NCBI GenBank assembly: GCA_934296355.1 | Contig: CAKRAY010000006.1 | Coordinates: forward strand, 1-36,286 | Direction: 5' to 3' | DNA from: an uncultured Clostridia bacterium | GTDB taxonomy: Bacteria; Bacillota; Clostridia; Christensenellales; DTU072 | Length of the DNA: 36,286 bases | In this document: piece after piece, positions 16,547 to 24,380 of the stretch | Layout: every line of letters begins with the position of its first letter | Numbering within the stretch: the stretch's first letter is position 1 | Notes under the pieces: model-generated | Told to the model about the DNA's origin: nothing | Database searches by the model: none | What the model saw: the letters and a program-made list of their open reading frames with translations, nothing else | Made by a program: the position numbers and the translations under genes

Positions 16547-17447
16547 CGCCGAACGTTTGGCGCCGAAGATGCATTGCATGCGTATCCAAATGATTGCAAG
16601 TAGCGCGGGTCATATCGCGATTTTTCAGTTCCGCGATGATAACGGAAGCGATATCTTCTATTATTTCCGATTTATACTTGGCGTTTTCTTCATCGTCGGG
16701 GTTTTGCAACAAAAACACAAGCGGTTCTTCGAGTTCGGAGAACTTTTTCAATTTTCTCATACCGCGAAACGCCCATTTGTAGTAGGTGTAATACTCGTCG
16801 TTAAGAAGGTAAATCGCGCGAAGAACGTTAACGACGAACTCGTTTACGGCAAGCGCCGCCGCGCCGACCTCGTTCCGAGCGACGCACCTTAAATAGTTAT
16901 ACTGCCCCGCTTGCCCCGCGTTGTATAAACAGTCGGAAAGTTTTTCCGTTTTTACCGATTCGGGATATCCCGCCATGATAATTTCCCGCGCTTTAAGCAA
17001 TTTACTTTCGCCGCCGTGGAAGATTTTTCCGTTAGATATCGTTGCTAAATAAATAGGCGGCACGCGTAACCACTCTTCGTCCGTAATCGGCGCGCGGTCG
17101 AACCCGAAACGGTCGGTTAAATACTCCTCGCTTACGATAACGCCTCGCCTTTCTCCGCCGCCCGGCGCGAGCGTTTGCTTTTTGTACCCCGCATACTCTT
17201 TCGGCAGTTTCCCGTACGCGCGCTCTAATTTGAAACCTATTTTTCTCTCGATTTCTCTGTCAATAAAAATACAAAAACCCGGTTCGAAGTCGTGGTCTGC
17301 CGATAGTTCGTCGTCGAACCCGAAACACTCCGAGCCTTCTCCGAGCAAGCCTATCGTCATGCGGTCGTAATACTCGCCGAACTCTTTTTTAAGCACGCTT
17401 TCGCCGAACTCGTAAAAATACCTCTCGCTAAGTTCAATCCCTTTCAT
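16536..17447 (-). CDS. DUF4037 domain protein (nucleotidyltransferase-like)
   Basis: Matches the DUF4037 family by an N-terminal GEGSECFGFDDELSADHDFE block (about residues 36-55), an acidic region reminiscent of nucleotidyltransferase active sites; the substrate is unknown. The centre has VPPIYLATISNGKIFHGG, and the C-terminal half is helical (YYKWAFRGMRKL, EEPLVFLLQ). A strong AAGGAG lies six bases before the ATG. It overlaps the end of the TPR gene by 14 bases, so the two are probably translated together. The last ten residues (LRRQTFGGNV) are encoded by repeat DNA: positions 16541-16560 are the inverse of 27008-27027, and the stop is in the arm hairpin. The native C-terminus has therefore probably been replaced. 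Confidence 0.75.
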   Translation of the reverse strand: MKGIELSERYFYEFGESVLKKEFGEYYDRMTIGLLGEGSECFGFDDELSADHDFEPGFCIFIDREIERKIGFKLERAYGKLPKEYAGYKKQTLAPGGGERRGVIVSEEYLTDRFGFDRAPITDEEWLRVPPIYLATISNGKIFHGGESKLLKAREIIMAGYPESVKTEKLSDCLYNAGQAGQYNYLRCVARNEVGAAALAVNEFVVNVLRAIYLLNDEYYTYYKWAFRGMRKLKKFSELEEPLVFLLQNPDDEENAKYKSEIIEDIASVIIAELKNRDMTRATCNHLDTHAMHLRRQTFGGNV

Positions 17448-18261
17448 AAATCTCCTTCGCTCGCGCGGAAAGTTCTTCGCTCGCCAAAAAATACCCGAAA
17501 TACTCGAAACTCGGCGCGCACTTGGAACAAACGTAGGCGTGATAGCCGTTACGAACGGTCTTCTCTCCGTTAAGATACTCGAGAGCCTTTTCCATACACT
17601 CGTAAACGCGCTCGTCTTCGTTTAACTTTTCGTATAAATGCGCCATGTTCACATAAGTCACGGCAACGTCGTTTTCTTCGCCACTATTCGCTTTCAAAAT
17701 AGCGAGCGCGCTTAAATAATCTCGCTCCGCTTCCGCGAACCTACCTAAATCGGTAAGGCACAACGCGCGGTTGTTGTAAAGTCCCGCTTTCCTTACGTCA
17801 ACGGGAGAAAGCGCGCTTTCATACACTTTTTCCACTCTCTCGTACACGGCGATTCCCTTTTCGGGATAGCCGAACGCTTTATACGTGGTAGCCGCGTTTA
17901 AGGCTATCGTTGCGCCCGATACGGTATCCCAAAGCGACAGTTCGTCGATTAGCCTAAGTCCGTCTTCGACGCTCGAAACGCCCTCTTCTTTCTTGCCGAG
18001 TTTTCTATACAAACCCATTTGTTCGCTAAGCACGGAGAGTTCGCCGCGCTTGTCTTTTAACGCTCTCGCTTCGCTTAACCAAAAGTCGAGCAAGCGTTCC
18101 GCGCCTATCATATCGTTGCGATTAAGGAATGAGTCGAGTTTCTCCGTCATCTGGCGTACGGGAATCGTTCCCGACGGTTTTTCGGGGTCGGGATAGTAAA
18201 AATCTTCGCCGCCGCAAACCGGGCAAGCGGGTTCTTTATAGTCGAACGGGTCTATCGCCAT
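17434..18261 (-). CDS. TPR-containing protein with N-terminal CPxCGG motif
   Basis: Function unknown; a helical repeat protein likely to mediate protein contacts. It begins MAIDPFDYKEPACPVCGG, then IPVRQMTEKLDSFL, and from about residue 55 contains several TPR-like helix pairs (AATTYKAFGYPEKGIAVYERV, ALCLTDLGRFAEAERDYLSA, VAVTYVNMAHLYEKLNEDE). A CSKC pair occurs near the C-terminus. The ATG at 18261 follows the manA stop by one base. A GTG at 18309 would add 16 residues with an extra CxxC, but that stretch is the manA C-terminus in another frame. There is no clear Shine-Dalgarno, so coupling to manA is likely. From memory, proteins with this N-terminus often accompany DUF4037 genes in Clostridia, which suggests a functional pair. 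Confidence 0.7.
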   Translation of the reverse strand: MAIDPFDYKEPACPVCGGEDFYYPDPEKPSGTIPVRQMTEKLDSFLNRNDMIGAERLLDFWLSEARALKDKRGELSVLSEQMGLYRKLGKKEEGVSSVEDGLRLIDELSLWDTVSGATIALNAATTYKAFGYPEKGIAVYERVEKVYESALSPVDVRKAGLYNNRALCLTDLGRFAEAERDYLSALAILKANSGEENDVAVTYVNMAHLYEKLNEDERVYECMEKALEYLNGEKTVRNGYHAYVCSKCAPSFEYFGYFLASEELSARAKEIYERD

Positions 18262-18262
18262 A

Positions 18263-19300
18263 CTAATCTTGTTTGCTCGGCAAGCACTGCAAAAGCGTAA
18301 GGTTTTCACCTTCTATAACCGCGCCTTTGGCTGCGTAAGGAAGGAAGAAGTAATCGCCTTTTTTCACTTCGTCACCGCCCGCGAACTTGCCTTTTCCGTC
18401 GATAACGATATAGACCGCGGGAGCGGCGTCGAGCGCAAGGCTCGCGCCTAAAGAAAGCGTATATCTGTTAAGCGCGAAACACGGCGTGTCGGCGTAAGTA
18501 ATGAGCGTTTCTTTTTTCACGCCGTTTTTTTCGTATTTGACGGCAGGCGTTTTTTTCGCCTTGGCAAGCGCCTTATCGCCGGTAAGGTCGTAATCGAAAC
18601 AGTCGAGCGCAACGTCTTTATCGAGTCCGATATATTCTTCTTCGTAACTTATATGCGTTTCGCCGCACCACCTTTCGGGCTGAATGGTAAAGTCGGTCGG
18701 CTCTTGAATCTCGACTATGGTACAACCCGCGCCGATAGCGTGAATAAGTCCCGCCGTGATTAAGTACACGTCGCCTACTTTCGGCGTAACTTCGCTAAGC
18801 ACGCTTTGCATAACGTCCTTTTCTTCTTCGCTCCTTTCTTCCAAATCGGAAAGAGTTTTCTTATCTATTTTTTTATTGAAACCGAAATACAGTTTGGCGT
18901 TCTCCCTTGTCGCGATTACCAGCCAGGCTTCCGTCTTGCCGTACTCGCTATGAAAATACTTGCGTGAAAACTCCTTGGTGGGATGAACTTGCACGGGAAG
19001 TCTTATCGCGCTGTCGAGGAACTTTACCAAGCAGTCGTATTTGTATCCGCCCAGCATCTCGTCCGCTCTTTCCTTAATTAGGTCGTCCAAAAACACGTCC
19101 GTACCTCTCACGACGGATACGCCGTCGCGTTTGCCGAAGTACTTCGGGTTAATCGCTTTTACCTTGCTCGCAACCCACTCTTCGGGGAAAATCCCGTCTT
19201 CCGCGTTCGGCAAAAAGCCTTCGAATCCCTTGCCGCCCAAATATACTCTGTATACTCTGTTGTTCTCGAAAAACAACGGTTTCGTAAGGTCTAATTTCAT
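18263..19300 (-). CDS. manA: Mannose-6-phosphate isomerase, class I type
   Basis: It interconverts mannose-6-phosphate and fructose-6-phosphate, linking mannose to glycolysis. The cupin-type zinc site is visible: LPVQVHPTKEFS (His), KTEAWLVI (Glu), and GLIHAIGAGCTIVEIQE (second His). At 345 aa it is close to the Bacillus-type length. GGGAGG stands ten bases before the ATG, and a consensus promoter lies just upstream. It is divergent from pfkB and the GH38 mannosidase, which fits release of mannose, phosphorylation and isomerisation. TPR and DUF4037 genes follow in the same transcript. Confidence 0.88.
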   Translation of the reverse strand: MKLDLTKPLFFENNRVYRVYLGGKGFEGFLPNAEDGIFPEEWVASKVKAINPKYFGKRDGVSVVRGTDVFLDDLIKERADEMLGGYKYDCLVKFLDSAIRLPVQVHPTKEFSRKYFHSEYGKTEAWLVIATRENAKLYFGFNKKIDKKTLSDLEERSEEEKDVMQSVLSEVTPKVGDVYLITAGLIHAIGAGCTIVEIQEPTDFTIQPERWCGETHISYEEEYIGLDKDVALDCFDYDLTGDKALAKAKKTPAVKYEKNGVKKETLITYADTPCFALNRYTLSLGASLALDAAPAVYIVIDGKGKFAGGDEVKKGDYFFLPYAAKGAVIEGENLTLLQCLPSKQD

Positions 19301-19330
19301 ATAAACAAATCCTCCCGACTTTTTTTATTT

Positions 19331-19360
19331 ATTATACATTTATTCCCCCGAAAATGTCAA
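19331..19360 (-). promoter_or_regulatory. Promoter of manA
   Basis: On the minus strand TTGACA (19360-19355), an 18-base spacer and TATAAT (19336-19331). The predicted start of RNA leaves a leader of about 25 bases with a good ribosome binding site. Confidence 0.8.
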
Positions 19361-19452
19361 CGACAACGCCTCGGCTTGTTCCATACGAGTAGCCGCTCGG
19401 TTTTGTTAAAAAATCGGGCGCGCCTAAGCGGGTTCCCCGCCTTAATTGAGCG

Positions 19453-19481
19453 TTGACACAAAACCGATATAGTATTATAAT
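19453..19481 (+). promoter_or_regulatory. Consensus promoter of pfkB (leaderless)
   Basis: TTGACA (19453-19458), a 17-base spacer and TATAAT (19476-19481). The pfkB ATG is at 19490, so transcription should begin at or within a couple of bases of the start codon. Confidence 0.85.
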
Positions 19482-19489
19482 TTTTTATT

Positions 19490-20365
19490 ATGGTACTATC
19501 TATCGGAGAAATTTTAGCAGACGTAATTTTTAACGGACAAACGGGCGAAATGACCGCATACCTTGGCGGCGCGCCTTTTAACGTGGCGGTAGCGAGCAAA
19601 AAATCGGGCGCGAAAACCGCTTTCTTAGGCAAGGTCGGCAACGACGCGCCGGGTAAATTCCTTTTGAAAAAAGCCAAAGAGTTCGGCTTAGGCGACTCGG
19701 TGCAAGTCGATAAAAAGCGCAACACTACGCTGGCTTTCGTTTCTATCGACGAAAACGGCGAACGCGACTTCGCCTTTTTTAGAGGGCATACCGCAGATTA
19801 CGCGATCGACTTCGACTTAGCGCAAATCGAAAAGAACGGCAAGCCGTCGCTCGTACATCTCGGTTCGCTTATGCTCAACGAACCAAAAGGGCGCGATTTT
19901 GCCGAAAAAGTTTGTTCCTACTGCGAAACCGGCGGCGTGGCGATGAGTTTCGACGTCAACTTCCGCGCCGACCTTTTCGACAACGAAAAACAAGCGTTCG
20001 ATTTCTACGCGCCTTACATAAAAAGAGCGGATATAGTCAAATTCAGCGAGGAAGAACTGACCGCCTATACCGGTAAATCGGTAACCGACGGCTTACGTAC
20101 TTTGAACAACAAAATCGCAGTGGTAACGCTCGGCAAAGACGGGTGCTTAGTAAAATCGCGCGGCGAAATCTTTCACGCGGAAAGCGAGCCGGTCAAACCC
20201 GTAGACACCACGGGCGCGGGCGACGCGTTCTTCGGTACGTTTGTCGGGTTAATAGACCAATGCGGAATCGATAACGTCGACATAGAAAAACTTCGCCTTA
20301 TCGCCTTGCAAGCGAACAAAGCAGGCGCGCAAGCGACTTTACATAAAGGAGCGGTTACGCTGTGA
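19490..20365 (+). CDS. PfkB family sugar kinase (fructokinase-like)
   Basis: A ribokinase-fold kinase that phosphorylates a sugar with ATP. The N-terminal signature MVLSIGEILAD and GGAPFNVAVASKKSG (near residue 27) and the C-terminal PVDTTGAGDAFFGTF, with catalytic Asp about residue 245, are intact; 291 aa is normal. Similarity is closest to bacterial fructokinases. Next to an alpha-mannosidase and a mannose-6-phosphate isomerase it may act on mannose and/or fructose; this is inference. The family N-terminus begins exactly at this ATG, eight bases after the -10 box, with no Shine-Dalgarno, so a leaderless mRNA is predicted. Its TGA overlaps the GTG start of the mannosidase. Confidence 0.87.
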   Translation: MVLSIGEILADVIFNGQTGEMTAYLGGAPFNVAVASKKSGAKTAFLGKVGNDAPGKFLLKKAKEFGLGDSVQVDKKRNTTLAFVSIDENGERDFAFFRGHTADYAIDFDLAQIEKNGKPSLVHLGSLMLNEPKGRDFAEKVCSYCETGGVAMSFDVNFRADLFDNEKQAFDFYAPYIKRADIVKFSEEELTAYTGKSVTDGLRTLNNKIAVVTLGKDGCLVKSRGEIFHAESEPVKPVDTTGAGDAFFGTFVGLIDQCGIDNVDIEKLRLIALQANKAGAQATLHKGAVTL

Positions 20366-23262
20366 TAGAAAAACTCTTTTCCCATCCCGTACACTCGGCG
20401 CGCTTGTTAAAAATGAAAGAAAAAATTTACGAAGAAGTCGCGCCCTTACAAGTCGACTACTTCCCCTCTTCCGAGCCGATAAAAAAGTCGGAACTTAACC
20501 TAAGCGACTTCAAGCCGTTCAAGAAAGGCGAAGTCTGGACGAAAGAAAAATTCGGCTGTTGCTGGTTCCGCTTCCGCGGCGCGGTTCCCGAATCGGCAAA
20601 AGGTAAAAAAATCGTCGCCGTGATAAAACTTCTCGGCGAAGGCGAAATCTACGATGGCGGCGAGCCTAAGCAAGGTTTATCCCCGATACTCTCCACCATC
20701 GACGCGGGCGCGTCGAGAATGGGAAAACAAATTTATCCGGTTTCTCTTTGCGCGGAAGGCAACGAAACCGTGGACTTCCTCGTAGACTGCGGACACAACG
20801 GCTACTGCGGCGCGTTTTTCTATAACCCCAGACTTATGACGTGCGCCCTCGCCGCCGTTAACCAAGATTTATACGACTATTACTACGATTATTTATGTCT
20901 CGTCCTCGCGTTATGCACCGAGGGCAAGAACGCCTACCTTACCGAAGAAAGGGTTTCCGAAATAGATAAAACGTTAACCCAAAGTTACTCTTTCGCGAAA
21001 GGCGGCAACTACCGCGAAGCAAGGAGGATTTTAAGTAAGATTCTCTCGGAGAAACAAGAAACGGGCGTTAATTACACCCTGATCGGACACGGACATCTCG
21101 ACCTTGCGTGGCGTTGGCCGATAAGAGAGGGACGGAGAAAAGCGATAAGAACGTTCTCCAACGTTTTAGCATATTTAGACCGTTACGACAAGTTCGTTTT
21201 CGGCGCGAGCCAAGCGCAAATGTTCGCTTGGGTAAAGGAAGACGAACCCGCGCTTTACGAAAAAATAAAGCAAGCGGTCAAGGCGGGACGGATAGAAGTT
21301 CAAGGCGCGATGTGGACGGAAAACGACTGTAACCTCGCCGGCGGAGAAAGTCTGATACGCCAGTTCTTGTACGGCGAAAGATTTTTCCGGGAAGAAATGG
21401 GCGTAAGCAGCGACGTTACTTGGCTTCCCGACGTTTTCGGGTTCCCTTGCACTTATCCGCAAATCGTCAAAGGCGTAGGCAAAAAGTACTTCGCCACGAT
21501 AAAACTTTACCGAAACGAATACAACGAATTTCCCTATCAAACGTTTAACTGGATAGGTCCGGACGGCTCGTCGGTTATCGCGCATTTTCCGCCCGAAAGG
21601 TCGTACTGCGCTTCGGCAAGCCCGATATCTATCGTGAAAGCGGACGTTAACAACAAGCAAAAAGAAGTAGGAAACGCGCTCGTTATCTACGGAGTAAGCG
21701 ACGGAGGCGGCGGACCCGGCGAAGGACACCTCGAAATGCTTGCCCGTTCGGGTTTTGCCGGCACGCCCAAAACCACGGTCGCCTCGGCGGAAAGTTTTTT
21801 CCGTACCTTGGACGGCGTGAAACTCCCCGATTATCAAGGCGAATTGTACTTGGAAAAACACCAAGGCACATACACCGCGCAAGCCAAAAACAAGTACTAC
21901 AACCGTTTGGCGGAAAGAAAACTGCATACGCTCGAATGGCTCGAATGCGCGACGAACTATCGCGTGGAAAACCGCGACGAATTGTGGAAAACCGTACTTA
22001 CGCAACAATTCCACGACATATTGCCGGGGTCGAGTATCGGCAGAGTTCATAAAGAAAGCGTGGAAGCCTACGTAAAAGTTTGCACCGTTATAGACAAAGA
22101 AATCGCTAAACGCGTAGATATGCTTAGCGCGGGCGAAGGACTTTCTTACGTCAATCCCGCGCCTTTTCCCGCAATCAAAACGCTCGAACTTCGCGGCAAG
22201 TTCTATAAAGCGAACTGCCCCGCTTACTCGGCGGTCGAATTAGTTCCCGTAGACGCGCCGGATTATCTGCGCGCGGGCGTCGATTTTATAGAAAACGACC
22301 TTTTAAGAGTGGAATTTAACGTTAAAAACGGACAAATATCGAAAGTTATAGATAAAAAGAGCGAAAAAGTTCTCTCGCGTGGCGCGTTCCATAAATTAGT
22401 GGTTCATCGCGACAAGAAAACCCGTTACGACGCGTGGGATATCTCCAAAGATTATCTCCTCTCGGCGGTTCCGTTAAGAAAAGTCAACGTAAAAACGGGC
22501 ATAGAGGGCTTAAAAGCGTTCGCGCGGTTCGAATATACAGGCGAAAGCGACGATATTATGGTGATAAGCGAAGTTTACGTCGGCGAAGAAAAGACGATTT
22601 ACTTCGCCACGCAAGTTAATTGGACGCCCTCGCATAAAATGCTCCGCGCCGAGTTCAGACCGACAAACTTTACCGACGAGGCGAACTGCGACGTACAATT
22701 CGGCAGTATAAACCGTTCTACCCGCAACGATACGGAAGTGGAAAAGGCGCAATACGAGGTTTGCGCGCACAAATACTGCGCCGTCGGCGACGAAGAAAAC
22801 GGCTTTACCGCCGTTCTCAGCGATTGTAAGTTCGGTTACCGCGTAAAAGACGGCGTTATCAGCCTTAACCTCTTGCGCTCGCCCGATTTTCCCGACCCCG
22901 ATTGCGACCGCGGCGAACATTTATTCACTTACGCCGTTACTTTTAGCGACTCGTTGTCCGAAGTGGTAAAAAGCGGCTATTTATACGACCTAACCGGGTT
23001 CGTCGTAGAGAAAAAAGTCGTCGTGCCGAAACTCTTCTCCGTAAACGACGAAAACGTCGTCGTGGAAACGATTAAACCCGCGGAAAACGGCTCGGGCGCC
23101 GCGATAAGAGTTTACGAACGGTTCGGCAAAAATGTGGAAACCGATTATTCCTCTTTCGCGCCGTTACGCTACGAAACCGACCTCTTAGAACGCCCTCTTA
23201 CCTCCGACGGTCTCGACAAAATACGCCTTAAACCGCACGAAATAAAAACTTACCTTATTTGA
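20362..23262 (+). CDS. Alpha-mannosidase (GH38)
   Basis: A retaining zinc-dependent exo-alpha-mannosidase of 966 aa. The GH38 metal site GHGHLDLAW (His245, Asp247), GAMWTENDCNLAGGESLIRQ, and WLPDVFGFP with the nucleophile (Asp357) are intact; DGGGGPGEGHLE follows near 450 and C-terminal beta-sandwich domains fill the rest. No signal peptide, so it probably works on imported mannosides in the cytosol. It starts with GTG overlapping the pfkB stop, with AAGGAG eleven bases upstream. No transporter is next to it. No clear terminator follows; 23263-23333 holds only a short tandem ATCGCGAA motif. Confidence 0.93.
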   Translation: MIEKLFSHPVHSARLLKMKEKIYEEVAPLQVDYFPSSEPIKKSELNLSDFKPFKKGEVWTKEKFGCCWFRFRGAVPESAKGKKIVAVIKLLGEGEIYDGGEPKQGLSPILSTIDAGASRMGKQIYPVSLCAEGNETVDFLVDCGHNGYCGAFFYNPRLMTCALAAVNQDLYDYYYDYLCLVLALCTEGKNAYLTEERVSEIDKTLTQSYSFAKGGNYREARRILSKILSEKQETGVNYTLIGHGHLDLAWRWPIREGRRKAIRTFSNVLAYLDRYDKFVFGASQAQMFAWVKEDEPALYEKIKQAVKAGRIEVQGAMWTENDCNLAGGESLIRQFLYGERFFREEMGVSSDVTWLPDVFGFPCTYPQIVKGVGKKYFATIKLYRNEYNEFPYQTFNWIGPDGSSVIAHFPPERSYCASASPISIVKADVNNKQKEVGNALVIYGVSDGGGGPGEGHLEMLARSGFAGTPKTTVASAESFFRTLDGVKLPDYQGELYLEKHQGTYTAQAKNKYYNRLAERKLHTLEWLECATNYRVENRDELWKTVLTQQFHDILPGSSIGRVHKESVEAYVKVCTVIDKEIAKRVDMLSAGEGLSYVNPAPFPAIKTLELRGKFYKANCPAYSAVELVPVDAPDYLRAGVDFIENDLLRVEFNVKNGQISKVIDKKSEKVLSRGAFHKLVVHRDKKTRYDAWDISKDYLLSAVPLRKVNVKTGIEGLKAFARFEYTGESDDIMVISEVYVGEEKTIYFATQVNWTPSHKMLRAEFRPTNFTDEANCDVQFGSINRSTRNDTEVEKAQYEVCAHKYCAVGDEENGFTAVLSDCKFGYRVKDGVISLNLLRSPDFPDPDCDRGEHLFTYAVTFSDSLSEVVKSGYLYDLTGFVVEKKVVVPKLFSVNDENVVVETIKPAENGSGAAIRVYERFGKNVETDYSSFAPLRYETDLLERPLTSDGLDKIRLKPHEIKTYLI

Positions 23263-23333
23263 TCGCGAATCATCGCGAATAAGCCGTGTATTTTAGCAAA
23301 GCGCATGAGACACTCCAGGTTTATTAAAACAAA

Positions 23334-23363
23334 TTGACGAAAAGCGTTACGGTATGTTATTAT
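23334..23363 (+). promoter_or_regulatory. Promoter of the XRE-ClpP unit
   Basis: TTGACG (23334-23339), an 18-base spacer and TATTAT (23358-23363). It leaves a leader of about 35-40 bases ending in AAGGGG, five bases before the ATG. Confidence 0.6.
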
Positions 23364-23408
23364 TGTTTTTGCGGTAAAAACAAACCGATAATTTATTAAG
23401 GGGATAAT

Positions 23409-23813
23409 ATGAAACTGATAGAAAGAGTAAGCATAGATTGGAATAAAACGGGTAGACTGCTACGCTTGTTACGTTGCGCTAACGAAAATTTACGCCGCAA
23501 CGTTTGTAAGACGCGTAAAGTAATGCATTCCGCGTGTAAAAACGCCGACCCGCTTTGCGGTAAGAACTGTCAAAGTAATTGCAGTCGCGACTGCGACTTA
23601 GACTGTAATCTCGACTGCGAAAACTGCGGCGTGGAGATGGACAACGCCATCAGTCAAGCGGAACTTGCCGAAGTTTTATGCGTTTCGGCAACGCAAGTCG
23701 CTAACTGGGAACTTGGCAGAACGCCCCCGCCTATAGAAGATTTGCTTATGTACGGCAAGCTTTGCGGACTCAACATTTTCGATATTCTCATTTTCGATAA
23801 TAAAGCCAACTAA
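23409..23813 (+). CDS. XRE-type HTH regulator with cysteine-rich insert
   Basis: A 134-aa DNA-binding protein. The C-terminal part is a normal XRE/Cro helix-turn-helix (SQAELAEVLCVSATQVANWE, then PIEDLLMYGKLCGLNIFDIL). Helix 1 (TGRLLRLLRC) is split from it by an insert of about 50 residues containing Cys33, 43, 50, 54, 58, 62, 66, 70 and 73; six successive CxxxC steps are followed by CxxC. Twelve Cys occur in total (also 23, 91, 119). I infer metal, Fe-S or thiol sensing; no known regulator family with this insert is recognised. It sits 10 bases before the ClpP-like pair, each gene with an AAGGAGG-class site, so it likely controls that operon. The insert's codons contain near-repeats of GACTGCGA, suggesting growth by duplication. 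Confidence 0.8.
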   Translation: MKLIERVSIDWNKTGRLLRLLRCANENLRRNVCKTRKVMHSACKNADPLCGKNCQSNCSRDCDLDCNLDCENCGVEMDNAISQAELAEVLCVSATQVANWELGRTPPPIEDLLMYGKLCGLNIFDILIFDNKAN

Positions 23814-23823
23814 GGAGGACCTT

Positions 23824-24366
23824 ATGCAAACACAAAGAGAACTCGCGCTAAAACTACGCGACAGTCGCATAATCATTGTCGGCGGCACGATAGCGTCTTC
23901 GAACGCGTCCGGATTAATCTTCGACTTGCTCACGCTCGACGCGGACGACGATACCAAGCCCATTCAACTTTATATATTTTCGAGTTACGGCGCATACCTC
24001 GACGTAATGGCGGTGTACGACACCATAAAACGTATTCACGCCCCCGTAAGAGGCATTTGTATCGGAAGTTTAACCAATTATTCCGCGCTTCTACTCGCTT
24101 CTTGCAACAAGGGCGAACGTTTCGCGCTCAAACACAGCACGATAAGTTTATCTCAACCCTACACCGGCTTGCAAGCGGGCGGAAATCAACAAACCGAGAT
24201 CCTCATCGCCGCTAAAGAAGCGAGGCTCGAACGCGAAGTTTTTGAAAAAGCGCTCGCCGCGGAAACGGGAACGAGTTTGGAAAAAATTCACGCCGACTGC
24301 GAAAACGGCATCGAACTTAACGCGAAACAAGCGATTAATTACGGCATCGTAGACAAAGTTTTATAA
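23824..24366 (+). CDS. ClpP-like pseudoprotease (catalytic triad lost)
   Basis: A 180-aa ClpP-fold protein (S14 family). It aligns along its whole length with the next gene, sharing DTKPIQLYI, AVYDTIKRI, and the end INYGIVDKVL. All three catalytic positions are changed: Ser to Asn85 (ICIGSLTNYSA against VCFGMAASFGA), His to Ser110 (TISLSQP against ILIHQP), and Asp to Gly162 (CENG against CERD). The SPGGS substrate/oxyanion loop is SSYGA. It should not cleave peptides, but ring-contact regions look kept. By analogy with ClpR of cyanobacteria and plastids it may form mixed rings with the active ClpP encoded 14 bases downstream. Strong AAGGAGG lies seven bases upstream. No Clp ATPase is nearby. 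Confidence 0.82.
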   Translation: MQTQRELALKLRDSRIIIVGGTIASSNASGLIFDLLTLDADDDTKPIQLYIFSSYGAYLDVMAVYDTIKRIHAPVRGICIGSLTNYSALLLASCNKGERFALKHSTISLSQPYTGLQAGGNQQTEILIAAKEARLEREVFEKALAAETGTSLEKIHADCENGIELNAKQAINYGIVDKVL

Positions 24367-24380
24367 GGAGGTAAGAGATT

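Noticed and set aside
18262..18309. Upstream GTG start of the TPR gene adding a second CxxC and suggesting a zinc ribbon
   Set aside because: The added stretch is the manA C-terminus read in another frame, and there is no ribosome binding site; MAIDPFDYKEP is a better N-terminus.
21175..22050. 291-codon open frame opposite the GH38 gene
   Set aside because: It lies wholly inside a well-supported mannosidase gene, has no family signature and reads as a composition shadow.
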